This document shows, in pieces, positions 10,967 through 22,300 of a stretch of 64,000 nucleotides of DNA. Position numbers and translations under genes: made by a program. Source of the stretch: Drosophila miranda (taxonomy: Eukaryota; Arthropoda; Insecta; Diptera; Drosophilidae); contig NC_046674.1 of NCBI RefSeq assembly GCF_003369915.1, forward strand, positions 992,001 to 1,056,000. Direction: 5' to 3'. The notes under the pieces were generated by a model. It did not search any database. It was given only the letters and a program-made list of their open reading frames with translations, and was not told the DNA's origin. Numbering within the stretch: position 1 is the stretch's first letter; every line of letters starts with the position of its first letter.

Positions 10967-12665
10967 ATGAGCAATATTTACATCCAGGAGCCGCCCACCT
11001 CGGGCAAGGTGCTGCTGAAGACCACAGTGGGCGACATCGACATCGAGCTCTGGGCCAGAGAGTGTCCAAAGGCATGCCGCAACTTCGTGCAACTATGCTT
11101 GGAGGGATACTACAACAACACTGTATTCCATCGCCTGGTGAAAGGATTCATAGTGCAGGGCGGCGACCCCAACGGCGATGGAACCGGAGGCGAGTCCATT
11201 TACGGGCAGCCGTTCAAGGACGAGTTTCATTCGAGACTGCGGTACACGCGCCGCGGCCTGATGGGAATGGCCAATTCGGGCAAAGATGACAATGCCTCGC
11301 AGTTCTTTTTCACGTTCGCAGAGACTCCCGAGCTCCAGATCAAGAACACACTCTTCGGCAAGGTCACAGGCGACACAATCTACAACATGCTCAAGCTGGA
11401 GGACGGCATAGTGGACCACCAGGAGAGGCCCATGCACGCGCATCGAATTCTGTCCACCGAGGTACTCACCAATCCCTTCGAAGATATTGTACCGCGAGCA
11501 ATCGCCAAGGCCGAGAAAAGCAAAAAAGTCAAGAAACAACGACAGGGCGTAAAGTAAGTGTGCATCGGTTTCTTTTCTGATTGGTTTGACTTGGGTTTCA
11601 AATGATCCATTTGCTGCAGAAACTTTGGCCTGCTTTCGTTTGGAGAAGAGGCCGAAGGCGACGAGGTGGAGACAACCGTGTTCGTCAAGCAGAACGCCGG
11701 AAAGGCCAAATCGCTGCACGACGTCACAGATGATCCGAAGCTAAGCAAGGAACCAATTCAAGTGCCCAAACAGGAACGGGCTGATAGCGAGGAGCCCTTG
11801 CCGAATGACGACGAGGAAAGTGACAAGGCCACGTCTTCAACTGGCAACTTCTCCGACCTCATCAAGAAGAAACTATCAAAGACAGACAAGACAGATGCCC
11901 GGCCCAAGAAGATCACCAAGAGTGGCCTTGTGGAGAGTGATCCGGAGGAGGAGGACGTTCTAATGACCCGAGAGCAAGAACAAAAACTTAAGATCTCTAA
12001 AGAAAAGTACGCCTCATCAAGATACTAGGTCCTTGGGTACTTTCTAACCAATTTAACCTTTGCAGAACCAAGATTCGCGAAGAAATTGCTTCTCTTAAGA
12101 AGCAATATCAGATGGACAAGATCAGCAAGGACAAGCTGGCCAATGGCCCGGAGAAGACTCAGAAAGAGTCACACATTAAGGGCGGCAGTGAAAATCATTA
12201 TATCAATGACTTTATTGAGTCGAAGGAGATATACACTGCCAAAGGAAAGCTCCAGCCAAAAGGACAGTCCAGGTGGGATCAGTTCTTGTTATGTTTTTGC
12301 CCCTCTTTCATTCGTCTGGTGTTTTTGTTATCAGGGAGGAATTCACACTAAAGTTGTTGGCCAAATTCCGTACCAAAGTGGCCGGCTTGAAGCACAAGGA
12401 GGGCTCTGAGGACGACGAAGCAGTTGCAGATGCCGAACCAATGGAGTTCGACAACGGAACAGTTGAGAAAGAGATAGTTGGAGACGACTGGCTGTCGCAC
12501 ACGTTAAATTTCAACAGCACAGCTCCCGTCCTGGCAAAGGATGCGAACAGCAAGGGCGACGATTGGTACGATGCCTACGACCCTCGCAACCCCCTCAATA
12601 AGCGCAAGCGCGGGGCCAACAACACCAGCTCTCCTAGTAAATCGAACTTTAATAAAAAGAAGTAA
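10967..12665 (+). CDS. Cwc27: Cwc27, spliceosome-associated cyclophilin
   Basis: Four exons, 10967-11553, 11620-12006, 12066-12272 and 12335-12665, give 503 residues. Residues 1-170 form a cyclophilin fold (VGDIDIELWARECPK, FHRLVKGFIVQGGDPNGDGT, ASQFFFTFAETPEL, NTLFGKV). The Trp that lines the cyclophilin A active site is not present at the expected place, as in other CWC27 proteins thought to bind but not isomerise proline peptides. The rest is charged and disordered, with an Asp/Glu-Lys tail ending NFNKKK. CWC27 joins the Bact spliceosome with CWC22/eIF4A3. Exon 2 ends at AAAGAAAA/GTACGC because reading on meets a stop before the alternative GT. Length is close to human CWC27 (472). Confidence 0.9.
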
Positions 12666-13106
12666 AATAAATTATTCCTTAGAAACTATCGAGTACTTGT
12701 ACCATTTGAATTGCGGTTATCGGAAACACACATCGAGAGGTATCGATACCTGGTGAATATCGTAATCGCCTGCCGACAGGCAGCAGCAGCTGAAACAAAA
12801 AAAAAACGTATTCAAGGTGAAGTAATTGGCTTAAAAATACAGGTAATTAAACCGTTGTTGCAACACCATTTCGCCCCATTGTCCCATAACAATAGGGAAG
12901 TGGCATTTTGAGCGAGTCTCAAGAGTACAAGTGCTTGGGGGACTAGGAATGTTTTCTTCAGGATGGAATTATTGATTTTATTCGTCATTTGTTTTCCGTC
13001 GTCGCCCCAGTGACTGCTTCCACTTTTGGCTAGAGTGCGTGGAGAGGGAGAAGCAGAGGCAAGGCTGCCTTAGTCACACGAGCACAAAAACACAACAGCT
13101 GTGGTT
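12666..13106. promoter_or_regulatory. Cwc27 3' end and Klp68D promoter region with DRE
   Basis: AATAAA within the first dozen bases after the Cwc27 stop is its likely poly(A) signal. A TATCGATA at 12741-12748 is a candidate DRE for Klp68D. The rest is probable Klp68D 5' UTR; no other gene was seen. Confidence 0.5.
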
Positions 13107-15563
13107 ATGAGTGCGAAGAGCAGGCGCCCTGGCACCGCCAGCAGCCAGACACCCAACGAGTGCGTCCAGGTTGTGGTGCGATGCCGACCGATGAGCAATC
13201 GCGAGCGATCCGAGGGCTCGCCGGAAGTGGTCAACGTATATCCGAACAGGGGCGTGGTGGAGCTGCAGAATGTGGTGGACGCCAACAAGGAGCAGCGGAA
13301 GGTCTTCACATACGACGCGGCGTACGATGCCAGCGCCTCGCAGACGACCCTTTATCACGAGGTGGTCTTTCCCCTGGTTAGTTCGGTGCTGGAGGGATTC
13401 AACGGCTGCATATTCGCCTATGGGCAGACGGGCACTGGCAAGACCTTCACCATGGAGGGCGTGCGCGGCAATGACGACTTGATGGGCATCATTCCACGGA
13501 CCTTTGAGCAGATCTGGCTGCACATCAATCGCACCGAGAACTTTCAGTTTCTGGTCGATGTCTCCTACCTGGAAATCTACATGGAGGAGCTGCGCGATCT
13601 GCTGAAGCCCAACTCGAAGCACCTGGAAGTGAGGGAGCGCGGCTCCGGCGTCTATGTGCCCAATCTGCATGCCATCAACTGCAAGAGTGTCGATGACATG
13701 ATCCGTGTCATGAAGGTGGGCAACAAGAATCGCACCGTGGGATTCACCAACATGAACGAGCACAGTTCCCGGTGAGTATCGGCGTCAGAGTATGGGATAG
13801 ACAGAGATAGAGTGATAAGTCTTTTCTTTCGTAGCTCACACGCCATTTTCATGATCAAGATCGAGATGTGCGACACGGAGACGAACACCATCAAGGTGGG
13901 CAAGCTGAATCTGATCGATCTGGCAGGCAGCGAGCGACAGTCGAAGACAGGCGCATCTGCCGAGCGGCTGAAGGAGGCGAGCAAAATCAATTTGGCCCTC
14001 TCCTCGCTGGGCAACGTGATCTCGGCTCTGGCCGAGAGCTCACCCCATGTACCGTACCGCGACTCGAAGCTGACGCGTCTGCTGCAGGATTCGCTGGGCG
14101 GCAACTCAAAGACGATTATGATTGCCAATATTGGGCCCTCGAACTACAACTACAATGAGACACTGACCACGCTGCGGTACGCCTCGCGGGCCAAGTCCAT
14201 CCAGAACCAGCCGATCAAGAACGAGGATCCGCAGGACGCCAAGCTGAAAGAGTACCAGGAGGAGATCGAGCGCCTAAAGCGTTTGATTGCGCCGCAACAA
14301 CAGCAGCGCAGCGAGAAGCAGGGGACAATCAAAAAGCAGCGCGTCAAGAAGCCCAAAAAGGAGCCCATATCTCAGGAGCTGATAGGCAGTGCCCTGCAGG
14401 CCTCATCCGCGGATCTGCAGGTGGACGAGGACAGGGACAGCGATGGCGATGGGGCAGAGTCCGAGTCGGACAAGGAAAATGAGGCCGAGGTGGCCAAGTC
14501 CAACGAAGAGCTAGAGCGTGAGCGCGTCAAGAACGCCAAGCTGGCTGCAAAGCTTGCCGAACTGGAAGGACAGCTGGTGCGCGGTGGCAAGAATCTGCTG
14601 GATACCTACAGCGAGCGTCAGATCGAGCTGGAGAAGAAGCTGGTGGAGATTGCGGAGCGCAAGAAGCGGGAGATCGAAATCCAACAGCAACTGGAGCTGC
14701 AGGAAGAAACCACCCTGGAAATTCGAGAGCGCAACGTCTCACTGGAGCAGGAAGTGGAGCTGAAGAAGCGCAAGCTGTCCAAGTGCTATGCCAAGTACCT
14801 GGCTCTGCAGCAGGAGCTCAATGACTGCAAGCACGACCACAACCAGGACCTGCGTGAGCTGGAGATGGCCCAGAACGAGCTCGTCAAGGAGCTGAAGCGC
14901 CAGCTGCTTATTATTGACAACTTTGTGCCCATCGAGGTGAAGCAGCGTCTTTACACACAGGCCAAATATGACGAGGAGCAGGAGGAATGGAAGTTTTCCT
15001 CCCTTCCTCTACCGCTGCCGCCGTCCGGAGGAGATGGAAGGCAGGGCAACAGGCGCCCCGTTTCCCATCCCCAGCGTCGACGGCCCACGTCCGAGCACGC
15101 CCTGCAGGAGGCCAAGTCCAATGCGCCCAGCTCTCTGCGCTTCAAGAGCGAGAATATAGTCAGCTACGAGCTGGAGATGCCATGCCGTACCACCCAGGAG
15201 TACCGAACGCCCAAGGTGTCCGCCTCGCTGCAGGCGGTGCTAGCCCAGGCCATGCAAACGGGCGGCGACGACATCGATATTGTGGACTCGCACACCAACT
15301 CGCTGCGCAGTCGCCTTGAGAACATCATCAACGCCAACTCCAGCTCCAATGGGGGACCTGGCTCTGGTGCTGGACCGCTGGCCGCCAACACCGCTGGCAG
15401 TGGCGTCGCCTCCATGCCCAATGTACGCAACATAAAGTCCAGCCGTGGTCTGCCCAGTGCCGGACCGGCTCTCGACTCCAACCGACGTCCGCCCACGGGT
15501 CGTATTCCGGCAAAGAAGCCGGCTTCGGCCTACCCGAAGGCACGCGGCCTCGTTAACAAGTAA
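13107..15563 (+). CDS. Klp68D: Klp68D, kinesin-2 motor subunit (KIF3B type)
   Basis: Two exons, 13107-13771 and 13835-15563, give 797 residues; the D. melanogaster protein is of very similar size. An N-terminal motor (about residues 18-360) carries P-loop GQTGTGKT (106-113), switch I NEHSSRSH, which is spliced across the intron, and switch II DLAGSE. A highly charged hinge ([20 protein letters not shown]) is followed by a heterodimerising coiled coil (about 450-610) and a basic Ser/Pro/Gly-rich tail. Kinesin-2 moves to microtubule plus ends; with Klp64D and Kap3 it carries choline acetyltransferase in axons and drives intraflagellar transport in sensory cilia. The ATG at 13107 is chosen because the frame upstream has no other ATG. 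Poly(A) signal AATAAA lies at 16102. Confidence 0.95.
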
Positions 15564-16451
15564 TCGACACGCGCCGCCATTAGACTCGAATCTAACCAAT
15601 CTCATTCGAACAAGCACACTAACCAAAGTATTCATAGTCACACAAGGACGGCAACGTCATCGCAATATGTACAACCGATACGCCTAGCCCAATCTCCACA
15701 TTTCCTCTCACATTTCTCACAAGCGCTTTGTAAAAGTTTCCTTATTGTTTGAAGACTCACCCACCCTCACAGATCTGTTGTATTATAGTCAGAGATGATG
15801 CCACATACTCGTAAGTATGCATCAGAGCAGGGTCAACGCTTTCCTTAATTAATTGTGTTTTTTGTTTTTTTTTGTCTTGTTTGTTAACGACTCTTATTAT
15901 TTGTTACTGAATTATTTATGTATTAGGTGTGCGCATGCATGTGCTCACTCTCGCTTTAGTTTGCGGCGTTTTCTTGGCGCCTGCATTTACCGGCCTCGCG
16001 GCCAGTCATTCATTTACCGTGCAATCTACGCTTAAGTTCAACTGCTTATCCACAGTTTATCGTTTACTTAGTAAAGGATCCTTAGTTAATCGTACGAACC
16101 AAATAAAGCCACACCATAAACACTGCGACAGGTTTTTGTTTCTTAATATCGGGCTTTCAATATCCGTACCATGACCATGAATGCTGTGGATTCAGGCAGG
16201 GCTGCAATTAGTACTTAAGAAGTCGGTTAGACGGTTAATTTCAGGAATAATTCGCTCTGCGAAGCGGAAGGAACAATGGTGTAAAGTTTCCACTCGAGCC
16301 AATAGGAACTATGATGCCCATCTGTATCACCTCTGATCAATCATCAAAGGAAATCAATCACAATTTAATATTTATTAGATTCTTTAGATAAATGCAAGCA
16401 GTTTCTTTGGTTTAAATGCAAGATACTCAACATGGCCGTTTGGGTTCTGTC
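15564..16451. other. Convergent 3' region of Klp68D and GCAT
   Basis: Klp68D 3' UTR runs to a poly(A) signal AATAAA at 16102-16107. On the minus strand AATAAA at 16376-16371 would serve the GCAT gene. No gene lies between. Confidence 0.6.
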
Positions 16452-18111
16452 CTACTGGATCACCTTTAGAGAGCCACCGACCTCTATGAAGGCGTCAATG
16501 GCCCGGTCGATTTCAGCCTCTGTATGGGCAGCGGAGATTTGAACGCGAATCCTCGCCTTGCCCTGGGGCACCACCGGATAACTGAATCCAATCACGTAGA
16601 TGCCGCGAGCTAGAATAGGAATTGCAATGAGTGGATGGAAAAGAGATCCTTAGGAGCTGATGGACTTACTTAGCATTTGATCGGCAAAATTGGACGCTAG
16701 CCGGGCATCGCCCAGCATCACGGGACAAATGGGATGGTTCTCTCCGGCTATGGTGAAGCCAGCCTTGGTCATGGCTGTCCGGAAGCGCTGCGTGTTGCTC
16801 TGGACGCGCTGCGTGAGTTCGCTGGAGGCAAGCAGCATGTCCATAACCTTCAGTCCAACTGCCACGACGGCAGGCGGTAGGGTGTTGGAGAACAGGTACG
16901 GCCTGGACTTTTGGCGCAAAAAGGAGATGAGCTCCGAGGGCCCGGTGGTGTAACCTCCAGAGGCGCCCCCCAAAGCCTTGCCCAGCGTCGAGTTGATGAT
17001 GTCTACCTCGCCCATGACATTGTCGTACTCCTCGGTGCCGCGTCCGGTGGCGCCAAAGAAGCCGGTGGCGTGGCACTCGTCCACGAAAACCAAGGCATTG
17101 TACTTCTTGGCCAGATCGACAATCCGCGCCAACGGGGCTATATTTCCGTCCATCGAGAAGACGCCATCGGTTGCAATTAACTTGAGACGTCCGTCGCTCT
17201 CCCGCAGCTGCCGCTCCAGATCGGCCAGGTCGCGGTGCTTGTATCGCTGCTTCTTGGCCTTGCACAGGCGAATGCCGTCAATGATCGATGCATGGTTCAG
17301 TTCGTCCGAGAAGACAGCGTCCTCCGGCGTGAGTATGGCCTCGAAAATGCCAGCGTTGGCGTCGAAGCACGAGGCATAGAGAATGGTGTCCTCACGGCCG
17401 TGGAACTGAGCAATCTTTCGCTCCAGCTGCTTGTGGATGTCCTGAGTGCCGCAAATAAAGCGAACCGAGCTCAGACCGGCTCCGTACTTCTCCAGCAGCT
17501 TCCGGCTGTACTCCACGATCTCTGGGTTGTTCTACCAGCGAAGAATACTTGTTAGTAGCGGAATAATATATCATCATCTAAGGACTTACCGCCAGTCCCA
17601 GATAATTGTTGGCACAGAAGTTTAGTATCCGCTTGTCGCTGCCCTGAACCGTGATTTGGGTACTCTGCGACGACGTGATGATCCGCTCAGCCTTGAATGT
17701 GCCCGCCTCCTTGATCCCGGCCAGCTGGGAGCCAAGTATTTCGCGCAGTTGTGTCTGTGCTGCGGCGCTGTAGTGACGTCCGCCTGCTGTGCAGAATCGG
17801 GAAATAAATTTCATAATAATATTAATTTCTTATTCACAATTAATCAGGTCTTTTAAAGAAAATACAGATCGGTCGGGAAACCAATTTGATTGAGAGTGTA
17901 ATCTCAATATTACATGGAAAAACTGTCGATTACCAGATTACGAATATACTCGTATATTGTATATGTATGTTTGCCAATAATACAATTTATTAATGATCAT
18001 ACGATATGTACATACATACATACATACATACTCGTATAATCGTGTATACAATGTGTACAATGTTGACGGCTTACCTCCTTTTAAGAGAAATATTTTCGAG
18101 AAAGTTGACAT
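16452..18111 (-). CDS. 2-amino-3-ketobutyrate CoA ligase (glycine C-acetyltransferase), mitochondrial
   Basis: Four exons, 18111-18075, 17783-17590, 17531-16670 and 16609-16452, give 416 residues. The PLP-dependent alpha-oxoamine synthase fold is unmistakable: NFCANNYLGLA, GLSSVRFICGTQDIHKQLE, FVDECHATGFFGATGRG, the PLP lysine in TLGKALGG, and GFSYPVVPQGKARIRVQIS. It cleaves 2-amino-3-ketobutyrate with CoA to glycine and acetyl-CoA, completing threonine dehydrogenase catabolism in mitochondria. The N-terminus MSTFSKIFLLKGGGRHYSAA is a good targeting peptide and comes from splicing a 37-bp first exon. An alternative ATG at 17814 in the same frame as exon 2 gives MKFISRFCTAGGRHYS, also targeting-like, so two N-termini are possible. 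This is the gene I recall as CG10361 in D. melanogaster. Confidence 0.92.
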
Positions 18112-18799
18112 AACGTCGCTTTTCTTTAGTGTTTTTGCGCGAAGACGTTGTCTTTTTATAGAGGACTGACTGACTGACTGGCTGGCTGGCTGGTGTCCAG
18201 ATCCGAACGGTGTCTGGCACTTTACTAAGCGACGGCACACAGCAAATCAGCAAAGCAGCGAAACAGCCACGAAACCAGCGCCTTCCCCGTGTTGGGGGCT
18301 CGTACTGCATCGCCAGCCAGCGGCAGCCCAGCAGCTGATTTTCCTTATTAATGTATTTATAAATAGCTGAATACCCGAACACATAGCGGCCTGCCTGACG
18401 ACTACAACTCAATTGATTTAATTTACGCTCAACATGGTTGTCATGGCGCTGGTTCCACATTGGATACACGCACCCATATAGTACAATGTACCCACTTTAT
18501 TGAATGAATGAATCAAAAACATATTATATCCAAGGTCAGACCCTATTAGGCTTTACTTGCCGCTGAATTGAATCTAATTTCCCACATTATCTGCTCTCAA
18601 TAGAGTCCCAAGCGCTGATAACGCTGAATAAATATAATTGTACATCAATGTTATGCGAAAACACATCATGATTTGTATTAACTTTGGTTTAGCGCAGCTT
18701 TATGTATGATATTTCCCAAAATATTGAATGGCAAACTGCAAAAATATGTGGAAAATATGGTAACATTTAAAAAAGAAAACAAAATTGTGACTAGTCGTC
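18112..18799. other. Upstream region of GCAT, no gene seen
   Basis: A short GACT/GGCT repeat lies at about 18164-18194. The rest is AT-rich and holds nothing recognised up to the tRNA. Confidence 0.5.
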
Positions 18800-18871
18800 A
18801 GGTTCTACCGAGATTTGAACTCGGATCGCTGGATTCAAAGTCCAGAGTGCTAACCATTACACCATAGAACC
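18800..18871 (-). tRNA. tRNA-Gln (anticodon TTG)
   Basis: Read on the minus strand, GGTTCTA pairs with TAGAACC as a 7-bp acceptor stem with U as discriminator. The anticodon arm is CTGGA-CTTTGAA-TCCAG, so the anticodon is TTG (reads CAA). The T arm is CCGAG-TTCAAAT-CTCGG and the D arm contains GTGTAATGGTTAGCAC. No intron. An A/B-box-containing internal promoter is implied. All stems close. Confidence 0.96.
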
Positions 18872-19211
18872 CCTAAAATATTGGTGTCAAAATAATCAAA
18901 TGCAAATATGATACGATCTGAGGCTTCAAATTCGAATATTGGCTAATATTATCTTCAGGAATTAGTCTATTTGCTCTTCTAGGCTTAAGTTAGTTTCATG
19001 GGTCCGAAATGGGCAGATCTATCAGCCTGATGAACAGATCTTTGTTTCTAGGATTGACCGACTGGGATATATAATGGTTCAGATATTAACAAATGCACCA
19101 CAATTGTGATAACAGGCACACACATATTCATATATTCTGATATTGATATTTAAAAGATTTATCTCGTATCACTGAGAGTATCGTAACCGCCCACTTTCCC
19201 TTTGGAAAATC

Positions 19212-19248
19212 TATAAATTCGGAGCCACAGCTCAATGTAGCATCAGTA
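19212..19248 (+). promoter_or_regulatory. TATA box and initiator of the cubilin gene
   Basis: TATAAA at 19212-19217 is followed 31 bases later by TCAGTA (19243-19248), a good arthropod initiator. The spacing is canonical and the cubilin start codon lies about 140 bases downstream. Confidence 0.6.
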
Positions 19249-19388
19249 TCTGTGGATTTCATTCCGCATATAGTTAAAATTGTTCTTTTTGTGCTCTCGG
19301 AAATCGGGAATCAATCAAACACCCTGTGCATATATGTACATATACTCCTATCCACATCTGTGAGGTTTTATACTGAAAATGAGTGAAT

Positions 19389-22300
19389 ATGCGTTCTAAT
19401 ACGCTGAATTTATTGTTTGTTCTGGTGTTGTGCGTGTTTCTGCTGGAGCTGGAAGCGTCTTCAGATGAACGGGCAGAGCGGGCAGTGATCACAAGGCAGC
19501 AAAACGGCAATCTGCTCCTGGAGGCGGCACCAGATCAGAATGTTACCTTTCGACTTATGGGCGAGCAGGCCACGGTGATGATCAATGATGTGGATATACT
19601 CACGCTTCTCCGGCGACGCCTACAAGTGGTCACCGCTCGCCAGGTTGCGGCCAGACGTGAGCCGCTGTCGCTGGACGTGCAGAAGGACCAGTTCCGTGTG
19701 GTACAGCGAAGTCTCACTCGGTTGGAAAAGCGGTTCTTCAACATGCGGAACAATACGCGGCGTGGCGGACTTAACCAGCGGGTCCTGCGACGGCAGCTCC
19801 AGCGGGTAGAGCGTGTCTCGACCACTCTGGCGAGAATACTAGTGTTTCTGGCCAAGGACGAGTGCCTGTCGAGCCCATGCCAGAACGGAGGTACCTGCTA
19901 CGACGAATACAGGGCCTTTCAATGTGATTGTGCTGCTGGCTGGCAAGTGAGTGCATCCACGGGGGCGTCTCAGTGTCATCGATTGGGGGCGTATTCATGT
20001 AATTCTCGCCAGTCACCTTAGAGGAACAGATTAGAGAATCACGTATACATATATTACTATGCATAACGATGTATATTTATGAAATCGTACCACACCTTAG
20101 CATACATACTGGATTAATCCACACAAGATATCTCAGAGGACTCCGTTTCTCTTTTAAAGGCGTCAAAACAACCTAAAGACGCACTCTAGAATAACTTTGC
20201 ATAATTTGAGCTCCCCGTATTCGGAATAGGGGCTAAACGACTTACATATGTAATTATTAAACATAAAATTAGGGAAAGCAGGAAAAAAAGTTCATTTAAT
20301 TTTATTAGTGTTTGTTTAACGACAAAGATTCGTACCGCCAAAGGTAAAAAAGATAATCACCGCTAAGCAGGGTATTATTAGTAAAGGTGGTACGTGCCAG
20401 CCTCCCGATCTGCATGGTTTCCTGTATAAACCTGTGCACCCCAACCTTACCTTATGATTACTATACCTTCAATACGAGTACGAGCCTGCAATGATCATTC
20501 AGTGTTGGTAAACTAGTGATTATATCCCGTTAAATCTGCACAGGTGCTTTGATGGGCAATTATTTTTGTTGTTAATTGTTTTGCTTGTAGGGCCCCACTT
20601 GCGAGGACGATGTGAACGAGTGCTTCGATTTGGCCGGCACCGATCTGGCTGCCTGCATGAACAGCGGCCGATGCATAAACACGCCTGGGAGTTTCCGGTA
20701 AGTAGAGTATCAGATCCATATATACAAGAGTATATATGTACATTAACCACATTTCAGTTGCGTTTGCCGCAATGGATACACTGGCACCCATTGCCGACTG
20801 CGCCAAAATAAATGCCTGGCCGGCGACTCGAGCGAAATGTGCGGAGAACATGGAACGTGCGTCCACTCCGTCAGCACCCCCGCCGGCTACGTCTGTGTCT
20901 GTGACCAGGGCTGGACGTGGGCCGACAACAATGCCACTACAGCCAGCGCTAGCCCCTGCACCCGGGACGTGGATGAATGCGTGCCCAGCATGAATCCCTG
21001 CCACAACGAGTGCATCAATCTGCCAGGCAGCTATCGATGTGGCGCCTGCCCGCCTGGCTACACCGGAGACGGCCGGCTCTGCCGCGACATAGACGAGTGC
21101 ACCGTGGCAAACGGAGGCTGCAGCCTGCGACCGCGAGTGACTTGCATCAATACCGAGGGCTCGCATCTGTGTGGTCGTTGTCCAGTGGGCTGGACCGGCG
21201 ACGGACGCAGCTGCACCGCTGCCGAGTCGAACTCCTGTGATGGCGAACGAATATGCCATTCCGAGGCGACATGCGAGTACATCTCTGGGACGGTCGTCTG
21301 CACCTGTCCACTGGGCAGCTACGGGCACGGATACGGCGAGGACGGGTGTACCAAAGACCCCAGCCGCGACACATGCGACCAGCATCTGTGCCAGAATAAC
21401 GCCACCTGCATCCACATAGGACGCGGAAGCACATGCATTTGCCAGCCCGGATACAAAGGAGTCTTGTGCAACGATACGGATTCAGATGGCTGCCACCCCA
21501 GTCCTTGTCTGAATGGCGGCACCTGTCGTCTTTTACCCAGCAACCAATATCAGTGCAACTGTCCCGCCGGCTACACTGGTACGCGTTGCTCCAACCAGCG
21601 CTTTTTCTGCGGATCCACTCTTCGAGGACCCACGGGTCAGCTTCACTTTCCACCCAACACCGTTGACGGTGACTACCAGCCCGACGAGCGGTGTCCCTTC
21701 ATCATTCGCACCCCGCCAGGACATGTGCTCAACGTGACGTTCACCCAATTCGATTTGCAGGAAAGCAACGACTGTGCCGCCGACTTCCTGCAGCTGCACG
21801 ACGGGCCATCGCTGGCCTACAAGCTCTTTGGTAGATTCTGCGGCACCCAACTGGTCAACCGGAGCATTATCTCCACCCAGGAGCAGGTCTTCTTCTGGTT
21901 CCGCTCCGACAATGGCACTCAAGGGAGCGGCTTTCACCTTACCTGGAGCTCCCTACCCTTCTCCTGTGGCGACACGTTGGCCAACCTAACATTAGGCCAG
22001 AGTGGCATACTGCGATCGCCTGGCTATCCTGGCAGGACGCGTTCCGGCCTCGACTGTCGCTGGCAGCTGACAGCCCCCTACGGCACTCGACTGGTGCTGC
22101 GGTTCTACGACATCACGCTGGAAAGCGGCGGAGGATCCGCTGCCACTGTCAACTGTAGTCAGGGACTGAACAGTAGTTACCTGGCCGTATACGACTCGGA
22201 TCGACAACTGCTGAAGAGCTGCGTGTCAGCACAGCCGGAACCGCTGTACAGCTCATCCAACAGCCTGCAGATCGATCTGCACACGGCTTCGGTGCGTGCC

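Noticed and set aside
11093-11719. 208-codon minus-strand frame opposite Cwc27
   Set aside because: It overlaps the cyclophilin exons antisense; the sense frame has clear family motifs and splice sites.
13074-13763. 229-codon minus-strand frame opposite the Klp68D motor domain
   Set aside because: Antisense shadow of a highly codon-biased exon; no promoter, no motif.
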